A stretch of DNA of 64,000 nt from Tangfeifania diversioriginum (GCA_945873105.1 CAMCBW010000009.1:1-64000), one strand, 5' to 3'. Shown: positions 18,001 to 27,542, counted from the stretch's first letter. Translations and numbers: made by a program. Notes: generated from the letters alone by a model not told the origin.

Positions 18001-18523
18001 GTCCTATAGGAGTTTTGATTTTACATTTAGTCTCAATACAAGACAAGGTGTCTATGTCTATAGTCCGTCCATTTCAAAATATATGGACTATTCCGATAGG
18101 GGTGGGCAAAAATTGTCAGTAGATTTTTACAGACCTGCGGGCACACCGATGCTCCAACCTGATGCTACCTTTTTACCTGGCAAGGGCAATCCTTCCCAAG
18201 AGGCACCGATGGCTTATACCAACAATGCCGGAACCTGGTGGCATACCAGTAAGAATGACCCTAATAATGAAAAACCGGGTGCATTTGGGGATGCTTCATT
18301 TACAAAGGTTCAAAACATCACCTTGGGCTATACGCTTAAAAGAGAGTGGGTTGAAAGGATGAAGATGAAGTCTTTGAGAATTTATCTGAATGTGCGTGAT
18401 CCTTTCGTTTTTACAGATTACAAGGGATTTGATCCTGAATGGGCTGAAGCAAGCATTACGGGAGAGGATGCCGGAAGCTATGGAACAGTAACATGGCAGA
18501 TCGGAGCTAACGTTAAATTTTGA
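15077..18523 (+). CDS. SusC/RagA TonB-dependent transporter with STN domain, PUL 1
   Basis: This 1148-residue outer-membrane transporter has a signal region, then an STN domain (VTVNLNQASIKQVLKEIE) that signals to FecR. A carboxypeptidase-regulatory-like domain follows (GKVTDKDGLSLPGVSVVVKG), then the TonB-plug segment (GYGTMKKKDLTGSVSSL, LEAMQGQIAGV, IQIRGLNTLSG, DVLKDASSTAIYGSRGSNGV) and a 22-strand-type barrel. It imports oligosaccharides captured with the SusD partner, which begins 37 bp downstream. Presence of the STN domain fits regulation by the adjacent sigma/FecR pair. An alternative start at 15146 would give a more ordinary signal peptide. Confidence 0.95.
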   Translation: MKKIGLNTPNGHRYAVLKRGLFIMKITLLLFLTTTFNLFATGIYSQTARVTVNLNQASIKQVLKEIEKSSEFYFLYNDNLIDVDRKVDIHVEDEQINAILNLLFDSDKVKFEVYDRQIVISPSNSPLPQQELRKAAGKVTDKDGLSLPGVSVVVKGTTNGTVTDNEGKFSLTLTPDDKIVVFSFIGMKTQELTVTGSSLLTVKLLEDAIGIEEVVAIGYGTMKKKDLTGSVSSLNSADVQKRGTTSVLEAMQGQIAGVNISNKSGRAGSGFNIQIRGLNTLSGSSEPLYVVDGVVTGINFLNPSDIARIDVLKDASSTAIYGSRGSNGVVIITTKTSSEVKKDVLQVAYDGYYGVRSTARVPEFMGGDEWLHWRTDAWMVFNGTDANNVPIYNYGSFGQDPTPNVFCQSPLLLERYKNKDYTDWFDETTKDGSQQNHYINIEGISKTLKYSLGLGYQDEKGIVPNDDYRRYNLKVSLENQISKRVKAGANMSFAISERNLGSSAAMSSLFSPLTSPYDQNGNLQPQPGSIAGIGSTTNLSFTNNFNPVIDQQNVTNNDDSKFLLANLFVNVEIVDGLTFNSTLSPNYYDSRKGIYQAVMSSSQYTKNIDFASLATSRGMSYTWDNIVNFKKEYGLHRLDLMGMQNLYQGSSETSFESAEDFPYNSSFYNMNNAKKMISMGSSYSKQSLLSFASRANYVYNNKYYATATIRWDGSSKLAEKWASFPSFAVAWKLSEEEFIKFDALSNLKLRLSYGYTGNNNISPYGTSALANTKTYYDYGGTIANGFAPNGVVNQSLTWERTKEIDIAVDYGFFKNRINGSIDVYNKTSKGLLMNRKLPVETGWISMTDNIGSVNNKGIEIALNTINLSTNNLRWETSFTFAKNINKIVELYGGTADDVQNRWFIGEPVNVVYGYVYDGVWTREEKDLAAKYGQREGMAKVKDFDASDTKHSIDLSDRRILGSPMPSWTGGFTSNLSYRSFDFTFSLNTRQGVYVYSPSISKYMDYSDRGGQKLSVDFYRPAGTPMLQPDATFLPGKGNPSQEAPMAYTNNAGTWWHTSKNDPNNEKPGAFGDASFTKVQNITLGYTLKREWVERMKMKSLRIYLNVRDPFVFTDYKGFDPEWAEASITGEDAGSYGTVTWQIGANVKF

Positions 18524-18560
18524 TAATTGGATTGGTTGTTAAATCTCAAAAAACATTTTA

Positions 18561-20213
18561 ATGAAAAAAATATTTTCTATTGCAATCCTTGCAATCATAA
18601 TCTATGGCTGTTCAGACTTTTTAAAAGAGGAAAACAAGTCTAACGGTGCAGCCTCCACGGATATTTTTTATTCAACAGCTTCTGGTTATAAATCACTGGT
18701 TAATGTCTGTTACGCCTCCTTAAGAGCGGTTTGGGGAAATGAACCCTATTTATTCAGTGCAGGAACGGATCTGTTTGAACGTGGTAAAAATCCGGCGCCA
18801 TCCGGAATAAGCACCTACCTTACACTTGGTAGTACAGAAGCATCTGTTAGTGATTTTTATACAAGATGTTATGCAGGAATTCAAAAATGCAATATTGCCA
18901 TCTATTATTCTGACAAAACTGAACAGAATGCGGAGCTTCCTAAATTAAAAGCAGAAGCAATTTTTATCCGTGCGCTTTATTATTTTAATCTTGTTCAGCA
19001 ATTTGGCGGAGTTCCAATTGTAGAAGAGATGATATCAACTCCTGTAACATCCTTTGAGCGCAAATCTGCTGCAGAAGTATACTCTTTCATTATTTCTCAA
19101 ATGGAGGGATTGTTGACGGTTGCACTTCCGGATAAAAGTACAGGAGCAAACTACGGAAGAGTGGACAAACGAACATTGAACCATTTCTTGTCGAAAGTAT
19201 ATTTGTGCAGGGGCTGGGAGGCAGGAATCGGATCTCCTGCTGATTTTGACAAGGCTATCTCCTACGGGAAAGCAGCTATTGGTGCCGATCGATTAACCCT
19301 TTCTTTTGCGGATGTCTTCAAGGTCGGAAATGAAAAAAATGCTGAAGTTATCTTTTCAGTGCAGTGGGATGTTGTTTCAATGGTCAGTACAACCACGGAT
19401 GGGAATATGCAGGGAGGAATGTTTGGAACACAGTTTGATCCACCACTCATCAATAAAAATCCCTATATCACAGGGACACTCGTTCCCGGAAGACGTCTGT
19501 ACGAACTTTTTCAGAACGGGGATGAAAGGTATCAGGTATCCTTCCTGACCTCCATCTATACTTACGCATTGGACTATTATTTTATGACTGCTGCTCAGTT
19601 GGCTGCAACAAACATAACGCACTACTATCCACCTTATTGGGCAACATCAGATGCCGATATTGCCGCATGGAGGGCCATTGATCCTGCTCACCGGGCCGCA
19701 ACAAAAGTGCATAAATTTGACAATGTCATGTTCACCGACGTAAACAACTATGCCAGGCCGATTTTGAAGAAATGTCTTGATCCGACGGCACAAATAGCAG
19801 CCAAAGCAAGTACCCGGGATGTTTTCCTGGCCAGACTGGCTGAAACATACCTGAATGTGGCGGAGGCTTACTACAAGAAAGAGGGTAATGGTTCAAATGC
19901 CTTAAGCTATGTAAACGAAGTTAGAGGAAGGGCCAAGGCCACGCTTGCAACTGCCGGTGATATTACCATCGATTTTATTTTGGATGAAAGAGCACGTGAA
20001 ACTGCCGGTGAATATTGCCGATGGACTGATTTGAAAAGGACGGGCAAATTGAAGGAATACGCTTCCAAATACAATGCGGATATAAAAAGCCTTATAGGTT
20101 TGGGAACTGATCCTTTCAAGGGACCGGATGGGAAGGATAAAATACTTCGTCCGCTTCCAAGTTCAGCGCTCGATGCCAATAAAGCCGATATGCCGCAAAA
20201 TCCAGGGTATTGA
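18561..20213 (+). CDS. SusD/RagB surface glycan-binding lipoprotein, PUL 1
   Basis: This 550-residue lipoprotein (AIIIYGC, Cys at residue 17) matches SusD/RagB: early helices with TPR-like pattern, LKAEAIFIRALYYFNLVQQFGGVPIV, and the C-terminal block LDERARETAGEYCRWTDLKRTGKL. It would sit on the cell surface as the lid of the SusC channel. It ends in MPQNPGY, a usual SusD ending. A strong hairpin (20234-20276) follows before the enzyme genes. Confidence 0.95.
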   Translation: MKKIFSIAILAIIIYGCSDFLKEENKSNGAASTDIFYSTASGYKSLVNVCYASLRAVWGNEPYLFSAGTDLFERGKNPAPSGISTYLTLGSTEASVSDFYTRCYAGIQKCNIAIYYSDKTEQNAELPKLKAEAIFIRALYYFNLVQQFGGVPIVEEMISTPVTSFERKSAAEVYSFIISQMEGLLTVALPDKSTGANYGRVDKRTLNHFLSKVYLCRGWEAGIGSPADFDKAISYGKAAIGADRLTLSFADVFKVGNEKNAEVIFSVQWDVVSMVSTTTDGNMQGGMFGTQFDPPLINKNPYITGTLVPGRRLYELFQNGDERYQVSFLTSIYTYALDYYFMTAAQLAATNITHYYPPYWATSDADIAAWRAIDPAHRAATKVHKFDNVMFTDVNNYARPILKKCLDPTAQIAAKASTRDVFLARLAETYLNVAEAYYKKEGNGSNALSYVNEVRGRAKATLATAGDITIDFILDERARETAGEYCRWTDLKRTGKLKEYASKYNADIKSLIGLGTDPFKGPDGKDKILRPLPSSALDANKADMPQNPGY

Positions 20214-20233
20214 TCTTTTTTACTATTATTTCT

Positions 20234-20276
20234 AACAAACCTTGTCATTGTTAAATTGACAATGACAAGGTTTGTT
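20234..20276. promoter_or_regulatory. Strong hairpin after susD, PUL 1
   Basis: Arms 20234-20251 and 20259-20276 form an 18-bp perfect stem with a 7-nt loop. No long T-tract follows on the plus strand, so it is not a canonical intrinsic terminator. It separates susCD from the enzyme genes and could stabilise the susCD transcript end or attenuate readthrough. Confidence 0.6.
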
Positions 20277-20297
20277 GCTGTTTAACTCTGCCGGAGC

Positions 20298-22388
20298 ATG
20301 ACACAAAAAAATTACGCTTGGTTCGTCACCATGGTAGTATTTCTAACTATTACTTTAGGTGGTTGCAAATCGGAAAGGTCAGATCAGATACTTCTTGACG
20401 AAGATTTTTCTGTACTATCAATAGGTCCCATATCTCCAAAAGTCGGGCCGGAGACTGAACATCATTTCTACAAAAGTTTAATACCTCAGGGAAACTGGAC
20501 CTTAACTTGCTTTCAGAATAGGGAGTCTGATGATATTTGGCGGGTTTTAGCGGTAGATGGCAGAAAAACAATGGTTCAGACCTATCGAAGTAAAGTCAAT
20601 TATACTCACCCAATGATAGATGCCGGCGATACGATTTGGCGCGATTATGAGGTTCGTGTGGAAATGACACCATTGGAAGTGAAAGGCAGGACAGGCATCG
20701 CCTTTCGCCTCAACAATGACAGGTGCTACTATTTCTTTGGCATGAACGATAATAAGGCAGTCGTATTGAAAATGCAGCATGGAAAAGGATTTCGCAAAGA
20801 GAATGTGACTTTTTTGGCATCCCAACCTTTTGAATGGAAAGCGAATCAAAAGTATGCTTTGAAGGTGATAGTTCAGGGTGAGAATTTTACGGCAAGTATC
20901 GATGAAAAAGCCCTGTTTACCTTGAGCGACGCGCTATTTTCAAATGGTAAAATTGCCTTACAAGCTGACAATCCAGCCCAATTTCATTCTGTTAAGGTGG
21001 TCACTACGGCCAGAGAGTATGAGCGTATTGTCCGCACAAGAGCCTCAATCGAAGAGGAATCAGCCCTCTTGCAAAGCAAAAATCCTAAATTGGTAGTTTG
21101 GAAAAAGATTGCAACAAAAGGATTTGGCATAGGGAGGAGTATTCGATTTGGAGATTTGGATGGAGACAATAAAATGGACATGCTTCTTGGCCAACTGAAG
21201 GATCACTCTTATCCCTGGAATAGATTTAGCGAGCTTGGATGCTTGACAGCTATTACCATGGAAGGAAAGATCCTTTGGCAGACCGGAACACCTGATTTGC
21301 AAAGTGCCAATCAAAGCAACGATGTGGCATTTCAAATCTTTGATATTGATGGTGATGGGAAAAATGAGGTGATTTACACGAAAGACTGCATGCTGAATAT
21401 AGCAGAAGGTGCCACGGGAAAAATCAAGAGGAGTATCAAAACGCCAGAGAAGCGGCAGGAACAAAAAGCAATGGACTATTCCCTTGTTCCCGGGGAGGTG
21501 ATCAAAGTCTGGGATAGAATATTGGGTGACTGTCTGTTTTTTTGCGACTTAAGAGGAGTTGGCCAGCCCAGGGATATTATTATCAAAGATATGTATCAGA
21601 CTTTCTGGGTACTGGATGAAAAGCTCAATATCCGTTGGTCAGCCAATTGCACTACCGGACACTATCCCTATGCTCGTGACATTGACAAGGATGGAAATGA
21701 GGAACTTTTTATTGGCTATTCGATGTTTAAGGATGGTCCCCAACCTGTCTGGAGTTGGGATGGTACTGTAAAAGACCATTGCGACGGGGTGGCTGTGGTG
21801 AATCTGCACGGAAGTCAAGATGCTGACTTTACTGTGATAAATGCAGCAAGCGATGAAGGTATCCTTTTTGCAAATACCAAAGGAGAGATACAAAAGCATC
21901 TTTATCTAGGTCATGTTCAAAATCCAGTTACTGCAAATTTTAGGGATGATCTGCCGGGTCTTGAAACCATTACAGTTAACTTCTGGGGAAATCAGGGTAT
22001 TTTCCATTTTTTTGATGCCAATGGCAAGATTTACAAAGATTTGGAACCAATTCATTATGGCAGCATGTGTCTGCCTGTAAACTGGACGGGAAAGAGTGAA
22101 GAATTTTTTCTTATAACCCCCAATGTCACCCAGGGAGGTATGTTTGATGGGTGGGGAAGAAAAGTGGTAGCCTTTCCGGATGATGGTCATCCTGACAGGT
22201 GCAATGCTGTACTTGATGTAACCGGTGATGCCCGTGATGAAATATTCGTTTGGGATCAGGATGAAATTTGGATCTACACCCAGCAAGACAATCCATTGAA
22301 GGGAGCAATTTATAAACCACTGCGCAATAAATTGTTCAACTATTCAAACTATTTGTCAAGTGTTTCAGAACCCGGTTGGACCGAATAA
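20298..22388 (+). CDS. FG-GAP-type calcium-binding propeller lipoprotein, lyase-like (paralogue 1)
   Basis: This 696-residue protein has a lipoprotein signal (FLTITLGGC, Cys at about 25). Residues to about 240 look like a concanavalin/laminin-type jelly roll (GRTGIAFRLNNDRCYYFFGM). The rest is a propeller with calcium-loop motifs: FGDLDGDNKMD, IFDIDGDGKNEVIY, ARDIDKDGNEELFIGY and LDVTGDARDEIFVWD. Rhamnogalacturonan lyases of PL11 share such DxDGD blades, but a family assignment is not certain. It is closely related to the next gene. It would act on the surface or periplasmic face of the outer membrane. Confidence 0.65.
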   Translation: MTQKNYAWFVTMVVFLTITLGGCKSERSDQILLDEDFSVLSIGPISPKVGPETEHHFYKSLIPQGNWTLTCFQNRESDDIWRVLAVDGRKTMVQTYRSKVNYTHPMIDAGDTIWRDYEVRVEMTPLEVKGRTGIAFRLNNDRCYYFFGMNDNKAVVLKMQHGKGFRKENVTFLASQPFEWKANQKYALKVIVQGENFTASIDEKALFTLSDALFSNGKIALQADNPAQFHSVKVVTTAREYERIVRTRASIEEESALLQSKNPKLVVWKKIATKGFGIGRSIRFGDLDGDNKMDMLLGQLKDHSYPWNRFSELGCLTAITMEGKILWQTGTPDLQSANQSNDVAFQIFDIDGDGKNEVIYTKDCMLNIAEGATGKIKRSIKTPEKRQEQKAMDYSLVPGEVIKVWDRILGDCLFFCDLRGVGQPRDIIIKDMYQTFWVLDEKLNIRWSANCTTGHYPYARDIDKDGNEELFIGYSMFKDGPQPVWSWDGTVKDHCDGVAVVNLHGSQDADFTVINAASDEGILFANTKGEIQKHLYLGHVQNPVTANFRDDLPGLETITVNFWGNQGIFHFFDANGKIYKDLEPIHYGSMCLPVNWTGKSEEFFLITPNVTQGGMFDGWGRKVVAFPDDGHPDRCNAVLDVTGDARDEIFVWDQDEIWIYTQQDNPLKGAIYKPLRNKLFNYSNYLSSVSEPGWTE

Positions 22389-22411
22389 TAATTAATGCTT
22401 ATAAATTATAA

Positions 22412-24490
22412 ATGATGAAAAAATTAATATTTTCTTTTGTACTAGTTTTTAGCATTGTGTTGCTAACTAGCAAAACGACAAGCGCTTTCGACAAAGTGCT
22501 GCTATATGACAATTTTTCCAAACTGGATACCGGTTTATTAACACCTCCGGGAATTGGTCCGCATGCTGAGTACCATTTTCTGAAGTCTTTGATGCCAAAA
22601 GGAAACTGGACCGTAAGTTGCTTCCAAAGCAGGGAGTCGGACCATGCCTGGAGGGTTAAAGATATCAATGGAGCCAGGGTTGTGGAGCAAACTTTTAACA
22701 GTCCCGTTGACTTTACCCATCCAATGATAGATGCTGGCAGTGAATTTTGGGGAGACTATAAAATCGAAGTAGTCATGAGTCCTCTCGTTCTTGAAGGTAG
22801 AACAGGATTGCTGTTTCGGGTTCACAACGACAGATGCTATTATTTCTATGGAATGCACCATAAAAAACTTGTGCTGTTGAAGCTTAATCATGGAACTGCT
22901 TATCGGATAGAAAAAAGAGAGGTGTTGGCTGAAAAGGATTTTACCTGGGAACGCAATAAAAAGTACACCCTATCGGTGGAAGTTGTTGGCAATAAATTCA
23001 CCTCTGGCATTGACGGAGAAAAAACTTTTTCTGTGACAGATGATCTCTTTGCCAAAGGGAAAGTTGGTCTCTCGTCTGATAAAGCCGCCAGATTCTATAG
23101 CGTAAAAGTCACTACAAGTAATGCTGAAATTGAAAGAATAGCTAGTGAAAGCAATGCTCAAAACAGGGAATGGAAGGATTTGCAGAACAAAAATCCGAAA
23201 CTGGTGGTATGGAAAAAGATGAGTACTAAGGGTTTTGGTACCTGGCGAAATGTCCGTTTCGGAGATCTTAACGGAGATGGTCAAACGGATGTTTTGATTG
23301 GACAGGTTGAAGATCATAGCTATCCTTATAACTCCTTCAGCGAATTGAGCTGCTTGACTGCTATGACATTTGATGGAAAAATATTGTGGCAAACGGGTAC
23401 TCCCAAAAAAATTCCGCACGACCTGGCAAATGATGTGGCTTTTCAGATTTATGACCTTGACGGAGATGGGAAAAATGAGGTGATTTATACCATGGGGTGT
23501 AAAATGATTATTGCGGAAGGTGCTACAGGAAAAGTAAAAAAGAGTATTGATACACCTGAGAAAAGGCAGGTACAAACAGAGCGGGCAAACCCAAAGAAAG
23601 TTATAAAAATTTGGGATCGTGTTTTAGGTGACTGCCTGTTCTTTTGTGACCTAAGGGGAACAGGGAAAGCCAGAGATATTGTACTCAAGGATCGCTATGA
23701 GCAGTTTTGGGTATACGACGAGCATTTAAACATGAGATGGACGGGTAAATGCACTACCGGACACTACCCATATGCACGCGACATTGACGGGGATGGCAAA
23801 GAAGAACTGTTCATGGGATATTCTATGTTCAAAGACAATCCAAATCCAGTATACTCATGGGATTCAAGAGTTAAGGATCATAACGATGGAGTTGCAGCAG
23901 TTAATTTCAGGGCAGTTCCGGACAAGGGAATTGAAGTATTTTCTGCAGCAAGTGATGAGGGAATGATCGTTGGCAATACCAAGGGAGATATTCTTAAACA
24001 TTACTATGTCGGTCATGTGCAAAATCCTGCCATTGCCAATTTCAGGGATGATTTGCCTGGACTGGAGACTGTAACGGTTAATTTCTGGAGCAACCAGGGC
24101 ATCTTCCATTTTTTGGATTCAAACCACAATATCTATAAGGACATGGAACCGATTAATTATGGAAGTATGTGTTTGCCAATCAACTGGACAGGAAAAAGTG
24201 AAGAATTATTTGTAATGTCTGCGAATGTGGTACAAGGCGGAATGTATGATGGCTGGGGACGTAAGGTGGTCGTTTTTCCCGACGATGGCCATCCTGATCT
24301 GTGCAATGCCGTGCTGGATATTACCGGAGATGTAAGGGATGAAGTAGTCGTTTGGAATGAAACCGACCTTTGGGTTTATACGCAGGCGGATAATCCAAGA
24401 AAAGGAAAACTCTATAGTCCGGTTCGTAACCAGTTGTTTAATTATTCGAATTATCAGTTGAGTGTTTCAGAACCTGGATGGAGTAAATGA
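22412..24490 (+). CDS. FG-GAP-type calcium-binding propeller protein, lyase-like (paralogue 2)
   Basis: This 692-residue protein is a full-length paralogue of its neighbour, sharing stretches such as NFRDDLPGLETVTVNFW, GSMCLPINWTGKSEE and DDGHPD. Unlike it, the N-terminus is an ordinary signal peptide without a lipobox Cys (KLIFSFVLVFSIVLLTSKTTSA), so the mature protein should be soluble in the periplasm. Calcium-type loops are FGDLNGDGQTD, IYDLDGDGKNEVIY and ARDIDGDGKEELFMGY. It probably acts on the same linkage as paralogue 1 in another compartment. It is followed by a terminator-like hairpin. Confidence 0.65.
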   Translation: MMKKLIFSFVLVFSIVLLTSKTTSAFDKVLLYDNFSKLDTGLLTPPGIGPHAEYHFLKSLMPKGNWTVSCFQSRESDHAWRVKDINGARVVEQTFNSPVDFTHPMIDAGSEFWGDYKIEVVMSPLVLEGRTGLLFRVHNDRCYYFYGMHHKKLVLLKLNHGTAYRIEKREVLAEKDFTWERNKKYTLSVEVVGNKFTSGIDGEKTFSVTDDLFAKGKVGLSSDKAARFYSVKVTTSNAEIERIASESNAQNREWKDLQNKNPKLVVWKKMSTKGFGTWRNVRFGDLNGDGQTDVLIGQVEDHSYPYNSFSELSCLTAMTFDGKILWQTGTPKKIPHDLANDVAFQIYDLDGDGKNEVIYTMGCKMIIAEGATGKVKKSIDTPEKRQVQTERANPKKVIKIWDRVLGDCLFFCDLRGTGKARDIVLKDRYEQFWVYDEHLNMRWTGKCTTGHYPYARDIDGDGKEELFMGYSMFKDNPNPVYSWDSRVKDHNDGVAAVNFRAVPDKGIEVFSAASDEGMIVGNTKGDILKHYYVGHVQNPAIANFRDDLPGLETVTVNFWSNQGIFHFLDSNHNIYKDMEPINYGSMCLPINWTGKSEELFVMSANVVQGGMYDGWGRKVVVFPDDGHPDLCNAVLDITGDVRDEVVVWNETDLWVYTQADNPRKGKLYSPVRNQLFNYSNYQLSVSEPGWSK

Positions 24491-24507
24491 TCCCATGTAA
24501 ATAAATT

Positions 24508-24572
24508 AGTAGCGCCTCTCCGGAACTTTTCAGCATAGTTTAAAGGTTCCGGGGAAGGGGCCTACTTTATTT
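24508..24572 (+). terminator. Terminator-like hairpin after the second propeller gene
   Basis: Arms 24508-24530 and 24542-24566 pair over about 20 positions with a few mismatches around a CTCCGGAAC/GGTTCCGGGG core. They are followed by TTATTTAA. It lies in the 180-bp gap before the SGNH-like gene. Confidence 0.55.
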
Positions 24573-24670
24573 AATAGGGCAGATATAGCAAAGAAAGATT
24601 GTTGTGATGTGCTTGAACCTAAATGTGAATGATAATAGGATTCTAACGCTGACAGCTAAAATGTCTCTTT

Positions 24671-25927
24671 ATGGAAAGAAGAAATTTTATCACTGGTGCC
24701 ACGTTGGCTGCCACCGGATTTGGATGGCTTAGCGCCGAAAGCCTTGGTGCAGTCATCTCTCCAATCGATTCAGACCAAATCAGGGAATATCTCAGCAGAA
24801 TACTCTATACCAAAGAGGAAATTGACGGCTGGTTGGCAGGTAAGGCCTTCCCATTCTCGAAATATCACAGTGAGTTTGGATGGCTGTTGAACAACAATAC
24901 TTTTCAGGATGGGTTGAATAACTCCTGGTCGGTCTATACCTATGAAGGGGATGATGGACCCCGGATCTTGGGTAACTACCGGGAGAAACCATGCAGGATA
25001 AATAGCTATGGAAACAGTTTTACCCAATGTCATCAGGTAAGCGACCATGAAACCTGGCAGGAGGTACTCTCAGGTCATCTGCAGGAACCAGTCAGAAATT
25101 TTGGTATAGGAGGGTGGTCTGTCTACCAGGCCTATCTGAGAATGTTGAAGGAGGAGAAAAGGACACCCGCTGAATATTTGATATTCAATATCTACGGGGA
25201 TGACCATCTTCGAAATCTTGACTCCTGGCGGAATATAAGGGCAAAAAAGCATCCGCAACACATCGAATCAACCTTGCCTTTCTTAAAGATTGATATCGAA
25301 AAACAACAAATCACAGAATGCAATAACCCTTGTCCAACCCCGGAGTCCTTTTATAAATTGTGTGATTTGGAGCAGGCCTATCTCCTCTTCAAAGATGATT
25401 TTGTTCTCAAAATTATGGTGGCCCATGAGCTGTCAAAACAAGCAAATCCTTCCAAAAATTATGAGCGTCTGATGCAACTTTCAAAGACACATGGTATAGA
25501 AACCCGAATTGATTCCAACGACACCCTCTCGGAAATAGCGGATAAAATACACAAGGAGGCCGGACTGTTTTCCACCAAAAAGATTGTTGAAAAAATTGAA
25601 GCCTATGCCAGGTTGAATCACAAGAAAGTATTGTATGTCTTGTCCTATCCTTCCTCTTACATAGGAAAATTTATTACTGAAGGAGTCAGGTGGGACCAAT
25701 CCTTTGTGGATTATCTCAAGATGAACAATCTGTCATATGTTGATCTGGCACAGGCACATGTCGAAGATTACAAGGCATTTAAACTTGGTTTGAAAGAGTA
25801 TCTTGGGAGATATTTTATTGGGCATTACAATCCATTGGGCAATTTTTTTTGTGCCCATTCCTTGCGGGATAAGGTTGTACCCATGCTTGATCCCCGGCCT
25901 CTGCCTTATGGAAATAGACCAGCTTGA
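24671..25927 (+). CDS. SGNH/GDSL-like hydrolase, exported
   Basis: This 418-residue protein has a Tat-like or hydrophobic export signal (MERRNFITGATLAATGFGWL). It shows SGNH hydrolase blocks: the nucleophile region INSYGNSFTQC, the Gly block VRNFGIGGWSVYQAY, and a late His in GHYNPLGNFFCAHSL. Such enzymes remove acetyl or other ester groups from polysaccharides, which fits a pectin-type PUL. About 120 residues between the blocks (275-390) do not match a family I recognise. The assignment rests on these motifs only. Confidence 0.55.
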   Translation: MERRNFITGATLAATGFGWLSAESLGAVISPIDSDQIREYLSRILYTKEEIDGWLAGKAFPFSKYHSEFGWLLNNNTFQDGLNNSWSVYTYEGDDGPRILGNYREKPCRINSYGNSFTQCHQVSDHETWQEVLSGHLQEPVRNFGIGGWSVYQAYLRMLKEEKRTPAEYLIFNIYGDDHLRNLDSWRNIRAKKHPQHIESTLPFLKIDIEKQQITECNNPCPTPESFYKLCDLEQAYLLFKDDFVLKIMVAHELSKQANPSKNYERLMQLSKTHGIETRIDSNDTLSEIADKIHKEAGLFSTKKIVEKIEAYARLNHKKVLYVLSYPSSYIGKFITEGVRWDQSFVDYLKMNNLSYVDLAQAHVEDYKAFKLGLKEYLGRYFIGHYNPLGNFFCAHSLRDKVVPMLDPRPLPYGNRPA

Positions 25928-25958
25928 ATTTTTGACTTTAAATTAAATTGGGCAAAAC

Positions 25959-27542
25959 ATGGATATCATTTACAAGCGTATAGCAGAAGCAAGATTATCC
26001 GACAGATACCTTACCAGGATGATACTTGTGGTACTTATCGTTGCGACCGCGGTCAAAGTGGTCTATTCGCAAAGCAAGGTGCCTGATAGTGTGTATGATC
26101 ATGTTCCGTTTAAAATGGCTAAAGTAAATCCACCGGTCTTTCCAGCCAATGTTTGCAATCTGAGGGATTATGGTGCTGTATCAGACGGCGTAACGCTAAA
26201 TACAGTACATTTTACCAAGGCAATACTGGATCTGGCAGCTAAGGGAGGAGGAAAATTAGTGGTGCCTTCAGGTGTTTGGTTAACGGGGCCAATTGTTTTT
26301 CAGAGCAACATTAATCTGCATCTCGAGACTGGTGCAATAATTGTCTTTAGTGAAAATTTTGATTTGTATCCGTTGATAGAAACATCCTATGGAGGACTGT
26401 CGATGCAGCACTGCCTTTCGCCAATTTATGGAAAGAATTTGCAGAACATTGCTATTACAGGCAAAGGCATTATCGATGGTTCAGGCGATGCGTGGCGGTT
26501 TCTGAAGAAAGGGAAATTGACGGAACAGCAATGGAAAGAGCTTATTGCCTCAGGAGGTGTACTTGACGATAAAAAAACTACCTGGTATCCAACGGAAAGT
26601 GCGCTTTTAGGTAGCAAAATGGAGATAGACCAGGGTTTTACTTCCGCTAAAACACCTGAGGAGCATCAGGCGATAAAAGACTTCCTAAGGCCGGTGATGA
26701 TTTCATTTACCAGCTGTAAAAATGTTTGGTTGGAAGGAGTAACGTTTCAGAACTCTCCGGCATGGAATATTCACCTCTGGTTGTGTGAAAATATTTTTGC
26801 AGACAATATCATTGTCCGGAATCCATGGTATGCTCAAAACGGAGATGGTATAGATATTGAGAGCTGCAAAAACATGGTATTGTACAACAGCAGTTTCGAT
26901 GTAGGGGATGATGCCATCTGCATCAAATCCGGTAAAAATGAGGAAGGTAGAAAACGGGGCATTCCGACTGAAAACATAATAGTAAAGAATTGTACGGTAT
27001 ACCATGGACATGGTGGGTTTACTATAGGTAGTGAAATGAGCGGAGGGGTAAAAAATATTCAGGTATCCGAATGCACTTTCATTGGCACGGATGTGGGACT
27101 TCGTTTCAAAAGCACTCGTGGCAGAGGTGGTATTGTTGAGAAGATATGGATTTCCAACATTGATATGCTTAATATTCCCAACGAAGCGCTCTTGTTTGAT
27201 CTTTTCTATGGCGGAAAATCACCTCTTGAAACTAACGCTGAAGTCGATAACCCAGCTAAAAATGTACCTAAAGCAGACGAAACGACTCCTCTTTTCCGCC
27301 AAATTGAGATTCGGAATATTACCTGCAAGGGAGCCGGAAAAGCCTTTTTGTTTAATGGTTTACCGGAGATGAATATCAGGGATATCTTCATGAAGGATAT
27401 TTTCATCACCTGCACAAAAGGTGGTGAAATAGTTGAATCGGATGGAGTGACAATGACCAACGTCAAGATCACGCCCAAAAACGGAAAGCCACTTGTTACA
27501 TTGCGCGCCAAAAATATAGTACTGAATGGGAAATCTTATTAA
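25959..27542 (+). CDS. Glycoside hydrolase family 28 (polygalacturonase/rhamnogalacturonan hydrolase type)
   Basis: This 527-residue exported protein is a right-handed beta-helix with the GH28 motifs: VCNLRDYGAVSDG at the start of the domain, NGDGIDIESCKN, VGDDAICIKSG (catalytic Asp pair), GHGGFTIGSE (His) and GLRFKSTRGRGG (RxK). It hydrolyses alpha-linked galacturonic acid or galacturonic acid-rhamnose bonds. The signal anchor is reached from ATG 25959 or from ATG 26019 (MILVVLIVATAVKVVYSQS); the latter gives a more typical signal peptide. The stop overlaps the next start by 17 bp. Confidence 0.88.
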   Translation: MDIIYKRIAEARLSDRYLTRMILVVLIVATAVKVVYSQSKVPDSVYDHVPFKMAKVNPPVFPANVCNLRDYGAVSDGVTLNTVHFTKAILDLAAKGGGKLVVPSGVWLTGPIVFQSNINLHLETGAIIVFSENFDLYPLIETSYGGLSMQHCLSPIYGKNLQNIAITGKGIIDGSGDAWRFLKKGKLTEQQWKELIASGGVLDDKKTTWYPTESALLGSKMEIDQGFTSAKTPEEHQAIKDFLRPVMISFTSCKNVWLEGVTFQNSPAWNIHLWLCENIFADNIIVRNPWYAQNGDGIDIESCKNMVLYNSSFDVGDDAICIKSGKNEEGRKRGIPTENIIVKNCTVYHGHGGFTIGSEMSGGVKNIQVSECTFIGTDVGLRFKSTRGRGGIVEKIWISNIDMLNIPNEALLFDLFYGGKSPLETNAEVDNPAKNVPKADETTPLFRQIEIRNITCKGAGKAFLFNGLPEMNIRDIFMKDIFITCTKGGEIVESDGVTMTNVKITPKNGKPLVTLRAKNIVLNGKSY

